Below the pieces are notes generated by a model that did not search any database, was not told the origin of the DNA, and saw only the letters and a list, made by a program, of their open reading frames with translations. Positions 1 through 6,041 of a stretch of DNA of 6,041 nucleotides are shown here, piece by piece (position 1 is the stretch's first letter; every line of letters starts with the position of its first letter). The DNA is from CAZDHT01 sp964505325. GTDB taxonomy: Bacteria; Planctomycetota; PUPC01. Position numbers and translations under genes: made by a program. The stretch lies in contig CAZDHT010000294.1 of NCBI GenBank assembly GCA_964505325.1, forward strand, positions 1-6,041. Reading direction: 5' to 3'.

Positions 1-2811
1 AAGCGACAGGCGGTCTACAAATTCACCCAGAAGCCGAAGGTGTCGCGCGACGGCGACAGGGTTACCATCTCGTTCGCATCGAAGGGCTACTGCGACGCAA
101 CGGCCGCCATCGAGAACGAGGAAGGGAAGATCATTCGTCACCTCGCGAGTGGGGTGCTCGGGGTGAACGCGCCATCGCCGTTTCAGAAGAACGCGCTCAA
201 GCAGACCATCGTCTGGGACGGCAAGAACGATCAGGGCCAGTATGTGGACGACAAGGACTCGCTGGCGGTGCGCGTATCGCTTGGCCTGAAGCCTCGGTTT
301 GAAAGAACCCTGTTCTGGAGCCCGAAAAAGCGGATCGCGCCTGGCAACCGGCCGAACTTCGCTGCGGCCCCGGAGGGGGTCTATGTGCACGAGGGCGGCG
401 GGGTGGACCATATCCGTCTGTTCGACCATCAAGGGAACTACGTTCGCACGGTCTATCCGTTCCCGGCGGACTATTCCTCGGCGGAGGCGAGATCGGGTTC
501 GCCGAAGTCGATGCAGGCTGCGCTGTCCAGGGTGGTGGGTCTCAAGTGGCTGGAATCGCCGATGGACGGCCTGATGATACCGGAGTGGCAGGGCATTTTC
601 TTTCACACCCTGCTCACGTCGGGCGACAACGCAGGGACGGGGACCGCCCGAATCAACCCCACGAAGTACGGAAGGGCGGCGTCGGTGATCGCGTGGACGC
701 CCGGCCCCGGGCCGGGCAAGCCGGGATACCTGGCCCTGGCTATGCGACGCCTGAATCGCGTGGCGACCGACGGGACGACGGGCGGCCTGTCTCTGCAAGG
801 CCCGGAAACGACGTTGCCGGGGCGCCGGAACAGGCAAGGCAAACCGACCCGGGTGGGCCCGAGCAGCGGGGTGTTCTCGCCCGACGGCAAGTGGCTCTAC
901 TTGGCCATGGGGTATTGCATCGCTCGGATGGAATACACAGGCGACACGCCGCCGGAGCCGTTCATCGGAGAGACACTGAAACCCGGAACGGACCACGAGC
1001 ATTTCCGCAATCCGACATCCATCGCGCTGGATCGGCAGGGGCGGATCTATGTCGCGGACTACAATAACGACCGGGTCCAGGTCTTCACGCCGGACGCGAA
1101 GTTCTTCAAGAGCATTCCGGCGACCAAGCCGGTGCGGGTGTTTGTGTCCCCCCAGACCGGGCACATTTACGTTGCCTCCTGGCTTGTGCTCCTGCCGCAC
1201 ACGCCCGACATCAGGTTGAAGACTTCGTTCACCCATCTGGGGCCCGTGGACGATCCCAAGCCGACGGCCACCTATCCGCTGCCTTTTGCGAGGTATAGCG
1301 AAGGCGTTTTCATGAACCGCACGTGGGCGACCCACGAGATCTTCATGGACTTCCACACCGACCCGCCTACGCTGTGGGTGGTTCCCGGCAGCGGCGACAC
1401 CACGGAGAAACTGATGCAGCTTCGCCGGACCTTCGCCTCCAGCATGTGGCAAGCGTCCAAGTGGTCCGAATCGCACTACCGGCTGTACGTCGAGAAGGAC
1501 GGCAAGCTCGTGGAGACGGCGAATTTCGCCAAGGACGTCGCCGAGGCGGTCGGCCGGATCGACCCGCCTGCCTGCCCGGCGCACGAGCGGCAGCGGCTCT
1601 ACGTCAATCCCAGGGACGGGATGCTCTACGTGATGGAAGGCGACACCGGCGTGGGCAAGGCCACCTTCGGATTGCTCAAGATCGACCCGAACACCGGCAA
1701 GACCACGACCCGGCGGCTTCCCTTCGCTACGGAAGAGATCGCCTTCGATCTCAACGGGCTGATCTATCTGCGCACGGACATCGCGGTGGGCCGCTACGAT
1801 TCGGCCACCTGGCGCGAGGTGCCGTATGACTACGGCGAGGAAATGGTCCACCCTGGCTTCAACGGGGACGGCGGCACCGGGCGCGCCTTCATCTACCTGC
1901 CCACCGTCGGCAAGCCCGGCTGCTTTCACCTGGGCGGGTTCGGCGTGTCGCCCACGGGCCGCGTCGTGGTCTCCTGCTACAACGCCAGGAGACTGCAACT
2001 GCGGACGGACGGCTTCGACGCCGCGAAGGCGCAGGTCGGGAAACCGTACACGCCGCCGATCTATCCGGGCCGGGCGCGGTATGGGGAGATTCACATTTGG
2101 GACAAGCACGGCAAGGTCGTCTGTGAGGATGCCGTGCCGGGGCTGACGATGACCGACGGCCTCGCCATTGACAAGGGCGACAACATCTACGCGCTGTGGG
2201 CGGCCCGGCGGCTGCTGCCGGGGCAGGACCCCTCCAAGGAGGTACTCCCCATCAGCAGCGAGACGCTGGTCAAGTTCAAGCCGAAGCAGGGCAAGGTTCT
2301 CTGCCGAAACAAGACCGACATCGCTCTGCACCCGGACGCGGCGCCCAAGCGCCCGCCGGACGCGTTTGCGGCCGGCAACGGGGCCGCGTGGGCGGAAGGC
2401 GCGGAATGGATGTACGGCGGGGTGGGGTGCGACGGCTTCATCCCCCATTGGGCGCCCAACTGCTCCTGCTGGAACGCGCGCCCGGCCCTGGACCTCTTTG
2501 CCCGCTCGTTCGTCACCGAGTTGGCCCGGTCCCGCGTCGCCGTTCTGGACACGAACGGCAACCTGATCATGCGGATCGGCAAGTACGGCAATGTGGACGA
2601 CGGCGTTCCCTTGGTCAAGGACGGCGGGCCCGCAAACCCGCGCTCTGTCGACGGCGACGAGGTGGCGCTGGCCAAGCCGGCCTACGTCGCCACCCACACC
2701 GACCGGCGCCTGTTCATCGCAGACTACGGAAACTACCGCATCCTGAGCGTGAAGCTGGGCTACCACGCGACCGAGAAAGTGACGCTGAAGAATGTGGCCG
2801 AGAAGAAGTGA
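1..2811 (+). CDS. Exported FlgD-Ig/NHL beta-propeller protein, copy 1 (5' end outside window)
   Basis: The frame is open from the first base and ends at TGA 2809-2811, giving 936 visible residues. The first codons (KRQAVYKF) align with KREQVFGF of the next gene. The true start and signal peptide therefore lie upstream, and the GTG at 40 is an internal valine, not a start. Visible residues about 19-98 form a FlgD-type Ig-like module (YCDATAAIE, then IVWDGKNDQG). The rest looks like a beta-propeller. The clearest NHL repeat is at residues 335-373 (IYVADYNNDRVQVF), and another is at 888-922 (LFIADYGNYRILSV). Degenerate blades lie around 1591-1650, 1735-1800 and 2089-2200. Cysteines at residues 810, 821 and 823 form a C-x10-C-x-C-W-N motif. 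No catalytic site, transmembrane anchor or sorting tag is visible. It is a paralog of the two following genes and its 3' end overlaps copy 2. The family assignment is solid, but the function is unknown. Confidence 0.93.
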   Translation, partial: KRQAVYKFTQKPKVSRDGDRVTISFASKGYCDATAAIENEEGKIIRHLASGVLGVNAPSPFQKNALKQTIVWDGKNDQGQYVDDKDSLAVRVSLGLKPRFERTLFWSPKKRIAPGNRPNFAAAPEGVYVHEGGGVDHIRLFDHQGNYVRTVYPFPADYSSAEARSGSPKSMQAALSRVVGLKWLESPMDGLMIPEWQGIFFHTLLTSGDNAGTGTARINPTKYGRAASVIAWTPGPGPGKPGYLALAMRRLNRVATDGTTGGLSLQGPETTLPGRRNRQGKPTRVGPSSGVFSPDGKWLYLAMGYCIARMEYTGDTPPEPFIGETLKPGTDHEHFRNPTSIALDRQGRIYVADYNNDRVQVFTPDAKFFKSIPATKPVRVFVSPQTGHIYVASWLVLLPHTPDIRLKTSFTHLGPVDDPKPTATYPLPFARYSEGVFMNRTWATHEIFMDFHTDPPTLWVVPGSGDTTEKLMQLRRTFASSMWQASKWSESHYRLYVEKDGKLVETANFAKDVAEAVGRIDPPACPAHERQRLYVNPRDGMLYVMEGDTGVGKATFGLLKIDPNTGKTTTRRLPFATEEIAFDLNGLIYLRTDIAVGRYDSATWREVPYDYGEEMVHPGFNGDGGTGRAFIYLPTVGKPGCFHLGGFGVSPTGRVVVSCYNARRLQLRTDGFDAAKAQVGKPYTPPIYPGRARYGEIHIWDKHGKVVCEDAVPGLTMTDGLAIDKGDNIYALWAARRLLPGQDPSKEVLPISSETLVKFKPKQGKVLCRNKTDIALHPDAAPKRPPDAFAAGNGAAWAEGAEWMYGGVGCDGFIPHWAPNCSCWNARPALDLFARSFVTELARSRVAVLDTNGNLIMRIGKYGNVDDGVPLVKDGGPANPRSVDGDEVALAKPAYVATHTDRRLFIADYGNYRILSVKLGYHATEKVTLKNVAEKK
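28..218 (+). repeat. Near-identical tract shared with 2918-3108 (copy 1 side)
   Basis: The 191 bases align without gaps at an offset of 2890, with mismatches only at 59, 138, 183 and 199. The tract encodes most of the Ig-like module. Identity falls sharply on both sides: positions 1-27 differ at many sites, and 219-300 match at only about three-quarters of positions. Confidence 0.85.
699..717 (+). repeat. GC-only inverted repeat inside copy 1
   Basis: The arm GCCCGGCCC (699-707) and its exact reverse complement GGGCCGGGC (709-717) flank a single C at 708. It encodes a Pro-Gly-Pro-Gly-Pro-Gly run that has no counterpart at the matching position of copy 2, where the protein is several residues shorter. 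A structural or regulatory role is not shown; it may be a small insertion or a flexible loop. Confidence 0.6.
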
Positions 2812-2866
2812 TCAGTTATCGGTGATCAGTGTTTTGCTCGCGGCGCTGGCTGTGAGCGCGTCGGCC
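2792..2866 (+). other. Signal peptide of copy 2
   Basis: Residues 1-25 have a short basic n-region with two arginines, a hydrophobic core and an Ala-Ser-Ala type I signal peptidase site before SDLDEF. The arginine pair lacks the rest of a Tat motif, so Sec export is more likely. Part of the n-region and core is encoded by the heptad repeat at 2808-2830. If GTG 2822 is the true start, the signal is only about 15 residues. Confidence 0.75.
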
Positions 2867-5659
2867 TCCGACTTGGATGAGTTCAAGGTCAAGCGGGAGC
2901 AGGTCTTCGGGTTCGCGCAGAAGCCGAAGGTGTCGCGCGACGGCGACAAGGTTACCATCTCGTTCGCATCGAAGGGCTACTGCGACGCAACGGCCGCCAT
3001 CGAGAACGAGGAAGGGAAGATCATTCGGCACCTCGCGAGTGGGGTGCTCGGGGTGAACGCGCCATCGCCGTTCCAGAAGAACGCGCTCGAGCAGACCATC
3101 GTCTGGGATGGCAAGGATGACCAGGGCAAGTACGTCGACGACAAGGACGCGCTGACCGTCCGCGTGTCGCTGGGATTGCGGGCGCGATTCGAGCGGACGC
3201 TGTTCTGGTCTCCATACAAGCGTGTTGGCTTCATGTACCCCGTTCTGCGGGCGGCGCCCGAAGGGGTCTATATCTGCGAGGGATACGCCCTCGACCACAT
3301 ACGCCTGTTCGACCACCAAGGCAACTACGCGCGGACGGTCTATCCCTTCCCCGCCGACAAGCTCGCCCGAGTGACGGGGCTTCAGATGCACACGTTTGTG
3401 CAGGACGGCCAGCGGCTGCCGCTGAAGGGCGGATATCATCAGGCCACACTGCTGACCTGCGGGAGCAACCGGAACATCGGCAGCAAGTTCGAGGGCTACG
3501 GCGTCAACGCGATGGCCGTTCGAGACGGGCGGCTGGCTCTGGTGCACCGGACGCTGAATCGCATGGGCCGCGACGGGAGTTCGGGCGGAATGGCACTGGA
3601 CGGACCGGCGACCGCGGTCAAGATCGCTCAAAATGCGGGGGGCTGGGGGCATCCGGAGGATCTGTCGGCCCCCCTGTCGGTCGCGCTCAGTCCCGACCGC
3701 AAGTGGCTCTACCTCGCCGGCTATCAGTTCACCGCGAGGGACACGCGTCAACGCAGTTGGCTGAACGGGGTGGCCCGCATGGCGTTTGAAGGGGACGAAG
3801 CGCCCGAGGTGTTCGTCGGCAGCCTGATCCCGGGCGAACGGAACGGCGGCACCGGCGTCGGGCAGTTCCGTGGCGCGTCGTCCGTCGCGGTCGACGCGAA
3901 GGGGCGGGTGTACGCCGCGGACTACATGAACGACCGCGTCCAGGTGTTCGACGCCGACGGCAAACATCTGAAGTCGATCCCGGTGAGCAAGCCGGCCTGC
4001 GTGGCCGTTCACCAGAAGACCGGCGACATCTTCGTTTTCTCCTGGCTGCTGCAGAACCGGTTGATCACCGTGGACCAGACAGGGATCAAGCCGACCTACA
4101 TCCATCTCGGTCCACTGGCGGACCCGCGGGTGAAGACGCGCTGCCCGCTGCCGCTGCGCGGGCACAACTCGAAGACTGCGTGGAACTCGCTGGGCGGGGT
4201 CCAACACCGGGTCGAGTTGGACTCCTGGGCGCCCAAGCCCACGATCTGGGCGGTCAACGGGGCATCGGGAAGAATCGGCTTCAATGACGACGGCAGCTTT
4301 CGGGGCATCCAGGAGAACTGGCGCGATACCTGCGTCGAGATCTTCGAGGAACAGAATGGTAAGCTGGTGCGCAAGAAGTCGTTCGGCGACGTGGCAAAGC
4401 GATCGGTCACCCGGTTGAAAGCTCCGATCCTTTGGCGGCAGCGTCTCTACGCCAGCCCGGCCAACGGACGGGTCTACGTGGCCGAAGGCGATTGCGGCGT
4501 GATGAAAGCCTTCAACCAGCTTGTCGAGCTGGACCCCGCGACGGGCAAAGCCCGGCTGATTGACTTGCCGATGGGGGCCGAGGACCTGTGTTTCGACGTC
4601 AACGGCAACGTCTATCTGCGTACGGACACCATCGTGGCCCGATATGACCCGGCGACTTGGCGCGAGATCCCCTGGGATTACGGTGAGGAACGCGAGCGGC
4701 ACAGCTACGGGATGGGCGCGCGCGGCGCCAACCTGGTCGCGGGCCTGGTCACGCCCGGCCATCGGTCGTTCAACTTCTGGCACCTTGGGGGCATCGATAT
4801 CTCGATGAAGGGCCATCTGGTGGTGACCACGTGCAACAGCGCCGGGATGAGGGACAAGCCGAAATGGGCCCGGGGCGAGGCGCACTTCGACTACAAGGGC
4901 CAGCCCTACGCGCCGAGAATCTTCCCCGGGCGCATGCGATGGGGCGAGATACACATCTTCGACAAGCACGGAAAGCTGCTCCTCGGAGACGTCGTACCCG
5001 GTATGGGACACCTGAACGGTGTCGGCATCGACGCCGACGACAATCTCTACATGCTGCTCGCGTCGCGCCGACTTCATAACGGCAAGCCCTGTGACCCGGG
5101 CCTGAAACGGGACGCCTCCGGCACGGTCGTCAAGGTCCCGCCCGTCAAGGCCAGAGCCCTGGCTGCCGGCCGCACCCGTGTGCCGGTGCCATTGACCCGC
5201 GACACCCAGCCGAAGCGGCCGATGGACGTGGCCGGGTACAATACCGGCTGGCTGAAAGGCGCGGAATGGCTCTACGGCGGCGTCGGATTCTGCACGCCGG
5301 GCGGCTGTGTCTGCTGGAACTCGCGGTTTGACCTCGACTACTTCAACCGTTCGTTCGCGCCGGAGACGCTGCATTACAGCGTGGCGGTGCTCGACAGCAG
5401 CGGCAACCTGATCCTGCGCGTGGGGAAGTACGGGAACGTGGACGATGGCAAGCCGCTTGTGAACAAGGGCGGGCCGCCGAAGCCGCGCTCCATCGGCGGC
5501 GACGAGGTGGCGCTCTTCCACGCGTGCTACGTCGCCACACACACCGACCGGCGTCTGTTCATTGCGGACGCCGGCAACGCGCGGATCCTGAGCGTGAAGC
5601 TGGGCTACCACGCAACGGAGAAAGTGGCGTTGAAGAATGTGGCCGAGGCGAAGAAATGA
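2792..5659 (+). CDS. Exported FlgD-Ig/NHL beta-propeller protein, copy 2 (complete)
   Basis: This is the only complete copy, at about 955 codons. From ATG 2792 the protein begins with a signal peptide: a basic n-region (MWPRRSDQ), a hydrophobic core (LSVISVLLAALAV) and an A-S-A site after residue 25. The mature protein would begin SDLDEF. A FlgD-type Ig-like module spans residues about 53-132 (IVWDGKDDQG). A propeller region follows, with a clear NHL repeat at 359-397 (VYAADYMNDRVQVF) and another in the last 60 residues (LFIADAGNARILSV). Cysteines at 834, 839 and 841 form C-x4-C-x-C-W-N. The start is uncertain. ATG 2792 overlaps copy 1 by 20 bases and lacks a good Shine-Dalgarno sequence. GTG 2822 is the alternative but would give a signal peptide with no basic residues. 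Blocks shared with copy 1 include DHIRLFDHQGNY and YVATHTDRRLFIAD, while central loops differ in length. No enzymatic function can be assigned; extracytoplasmic binding is inference. Confidence 0.93.
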   Translation: MWPRRSDQLSVISVLLAALAVSASASDLDEFKVKREQVFGFAQKPKVSRDGDKVTISFASKGYCDATAAIENEEGKIIRHLASGVLGVNAPSPFQKNALEQTIVWDGKDDQGKYVDDKDALTVRVSLGLRARFERTLFWSPYKRVGFMYPVLRAAPEGVYICEGYALDHIRLFDHQGNYARTVYPFPADKLARVTGLQMHTFVQDGQRLPLKGGYHQATLLTCGSNRNIGSKFEGYGVNAMAVRDGRLALVHRTLNRMGRDGSSGGMALDGPATAVKIAQNAGGWGHPEDLSAPLSVALSPDRKWLYLAGYQFTARDTRQRSWLNGVARMAFEGDEAPEVFVGSLIPGERNGGTGVGQFRGASSVAVDAKGRVYAADYMNDRVQVFDADGKHLKSIPVSKPACVAVHQKTGDIFVFSWLLQNRLITVDQTGIKPTYIHLGPLADPRVKTRCPLPLRGHNSKTAWNSLGGVQHRVELDSWAPKPTIWAVNGASGRIGFNDDGSFRGIQENWRDTCVEIFEEQNGKLVRKKSFGDVAKRSVTRLKAPILWRQRLYASPANGRVYVAEGDCGVMKAFNQLVELDPATGKARLIDLPMGAEDLCFDVNGNVYLRTDTIVARYDPATWREIPWDYGEERERHSYGMGARGANLVAGLVTPGHRSFNFWHLGGIDISMKGHLVVTTCNSAGMRDKPKWARGEAHFDYKGQPYAPRIFPGRMRWGEIHIFDKHGKLLLGDVVPGMGHLNGVGIDADDNLYMLLASRRLHNGKPCDPGLKRDASGTVVKVPPVKARALAAGRTRVPVPLTRDTQPKRPMDVAGYNTGWLKGAEWLYGGVGFCTPGGCVCWNSRFDLDYFNRSFAPETLHYSVAVLDSSGNLILRVGKYGNVDDGKPLVNKGGPPKPRSIGGDEVALFHACYVATHTDRRLFIADAGNARILSVKLGYHATEKVALKNVAEAKK
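2808..2830 (+). repeat. Degenerate heptad repeat at the copy 1/copy 2 junction
   Basis: Three consecutive heptamers, GTGATCA (2808), GTTATCG (2815) and GTGATCA (2822), are followed by GT. The 9-mer GTGATCAGT therefore occurs twice, 14 bases apart. The first copy contains the TGA stop of copy 1 and the second contains the alternative GTG start of copy 2. The two TGATCA palindromes could pair around an 8-base loop. The copy 2/copy 3 junction has no such sequence. Confidence 0.7.
2918..3108 (+). repeat. Near-identical tract shared with 28-218 (copy 2 side)
   Basis: Partner of the tract in copy 1, with 187 of 191 bases matching. The same region of copy 3 (from about 5767) is clearly more diverged. 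The similarity is thus specific to copies 1 and 2 and is not required by the family fold. Confidence 0.85.
5645..5659 (+). promoter_or_regulatory. Shine-Dalgarno and ATGA stop/start overlap between copies 2 and 3
   Basis: GAGG at 5645-5648 sits 7 bases before ATG 5656, which shares bases with the copy 2 stop TGA 5657-5659. This is the usual layout for translational coupling and it fixes the copy 3 start. The matching end of copy 1 reads GAGAAG in place of GAGGCGAAG, so the GAGG is absent there. Confidence 0.7.
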
Positions 5660-5715
5660 CCGGCAAGACGCTATTCATGATCGCTGTTGTGCTCCTCGCC
5701 ACTGTCGCGGCGGGC
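5656..5715 (+). other. Signal peptide of copy 3
   Basis: About 20 residues: Lys at position 4, a core of Phe, Met, Ile, Ala, Val and Leu, then Ala-Ala-Gly-Ser before DLDEF. This looks like a Sec/type I signal. There is no Cys next to the cleavage site, so it is not a lipoprotein. The exact cleavage position is uncertain by one or two residues. Confidence 0.78.
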
Positions 5716-6041
5716 TCGGACCTGGATGAGTTCAAGGTCAAGCGGGAGCAGGTCTTTGAGTTCGAGCGGAAGCCAGTCGTTGCCATCGACGGCGACCGGG
5801 TCACAATCGCGTTCACGTCGAAGGCATACTGCGACGTGACGGTAGCCATAGAGGACGCCGACAGCAAGATCATCCGTCATCTGGCGAGCGGGGTGCTTGG
5901 CAAGAACGCGCCCGGGCCGTTCCAACAGAACGCGCTCAAACAGACCATCGTTTGGGACGGCAAAGACGATCAGGGCAGGTACGTCGATGACAAGGACGCG
6001 TTGACCGTCCGCGTCTCGCTCGGCCTCAAGCCGCAGTTCGA
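5656..6041 (+). CDS. Exported FlgD-Ig/NHL-family protein, copy 3 (3' end outside window)
   Basis: Only the first 128 codons are present, and the frame is open to the window edge. The start is ATG 5656, which overlaps the TGA of copy 2 as ATGA and has GAGG at 5645-5648 upstream. A signal peptide is clear: MTGK n-region, FMIAVVLLATVAA hydrophobic core, small residues AGS, then DLDEFKVKREQVFEF as in copy 2. ATG 5677 is a possible internal start but would lose the basic residue. Residues about 48-128 are the FlgD-type Ig-like module (YCDVTVAIED, then IVWDGKDDQG and DALTVRVSLGL). The propeller region expected after this is not in the window. Apart from the DLDEF block, this copy is more diverged from copies 1 and 2 than they are from each other over the same stretch. 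ATGA coupling suggests translation linked to copy 2. Function is unknown. Confidence 0.92.
   Translation, partial: MTGKTLFMIAVVLLATVAAGSDLDEFKVKREQVFEFERKPVVAIDGDRVTIAFTSKAYCDVTVAIEDADSKIIRHLASGVLGKNAPGPFQQNALKQTIVWDGKDDQGRYVDDKDALTVRVSLGLKPQF

Noticed and set aside
40..42. GTG as the start codon of copy 1
   Set aside because: The frame is open to the window edge, and the preceding codons align with the region after the signal peptide in copies 2 and 3. This GTG is therefore an internal valine codon.
2187..2675. Minus-strand and alternative-frame open frames within copies 1 and 2, including 546-1067, 1323-1829 and 2196-2825
   Set aside because: All lie inside well-supported coding regions, have low-complexity Arg/Gly/Pro/Ala-rich translations typical of shifted high-GC frames, and are not conserved between paralogs.
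2792..2827. Twin-arginine (Tat) signal in the copy 2 leader
   Set aside because: Two arginines are present, but the following residues (SDQL) do not match the SRRxFLK consensus, and copy 3 has only a single Lys in its leader.
2792..2830. Copies 1 and 2 as one gene broken by a frameshift
   Set aside because: Copy 1 ends with the family's normal C-terminus, and copy 2 begins with its own signal peptide and Ig-like module. These are two complete paralogs, not halves of one gene.
2816..5611. A 931-codon open frame on the minus strand lying almost entirely antisense to copy 2
   Set aside because: It mirrors the high-GC codon use of copy 2. The paralogous copy 1 has no comparable antisense frame, the translation shows no recognisable domain, and copy 2 is clearly the real gene by homology to copies 1 and 3.
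5559..5925. Minus-strand open frames across the copy 2/copy 3 junction
   Set aside because: They run antisense to the conserved end of copy 2 and the start of copy 3, which are supported by homology, a signal peptide and a Shine-Dalgarno site.

Overview
The window is a GC-rich, one-directional block made almost entirely of three tandem copies of one gene family. All three copies are on the + strand and packed head to tail, with overlapping ends. The first copy lacks its 5' end because the window opens inside it. The second is complete at about 955 codons. The third is cut off by the window edge after about 128 codons. I see no RNA genes, CRISPR arrays, insertion sequences, terminators or clear promoters. 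There is no intergenic space of any size, so the copies read as part of one operon or tandem array that probably extends beyond both edges.

Each protein appears to be exported. Copies 2 and 3 start with a hydrophobic signal peptide followed by a shared DLDEFKVKREQVF block. Next comes an Ig-like module of the FlgD type (a YCD...AIE strand and a WDGK-D-QG-YVDDKD turn). The remaining roughly 800 residues are a beta-propeller region with at least two recognisable NHL-type repeats and several more degenerate blades. A Cys-x-Cys-Trp-Asn motif lies near the C-terminus, and the last segment is strongly conserved. No catalytic motif, heme CxxCH site, membrane anchor or C-terminal sorting tag is visible. 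The biochemical role is therefore unknown; binding or scaffolding outside the cytoplasm is the most that can be inferred.

The most informative signals concern how the array evolves. The 5' parts of copies 1 and 2 share a 191-base tract with only 4 differences (28-218 against 2918-3108). The next 80 bases fall to about three-quarters identity and the central regions are much more diverged, which suggests gene conversion or recent recombination. At the copy 1/copy 2 junction a short heptad repeat (GTGATCA, GTTATCG, GTGATCA) covers the stop codon of copy 1 and encodes the start of copy 2's signal peptide. At the copy 2/copy 3 junction the arrangement is a simple ATGA stop/start overlap with a good Shine-Dalgarno sequence.

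The source organism cannot be fixed from this window. High GC, large exported NHL/FlgD-Ig proteins and lineage-specific tandem paralogs would fit a Planctomycetota or related PVC-type bacterium, but this is a low-confidence inference from general knowledge.
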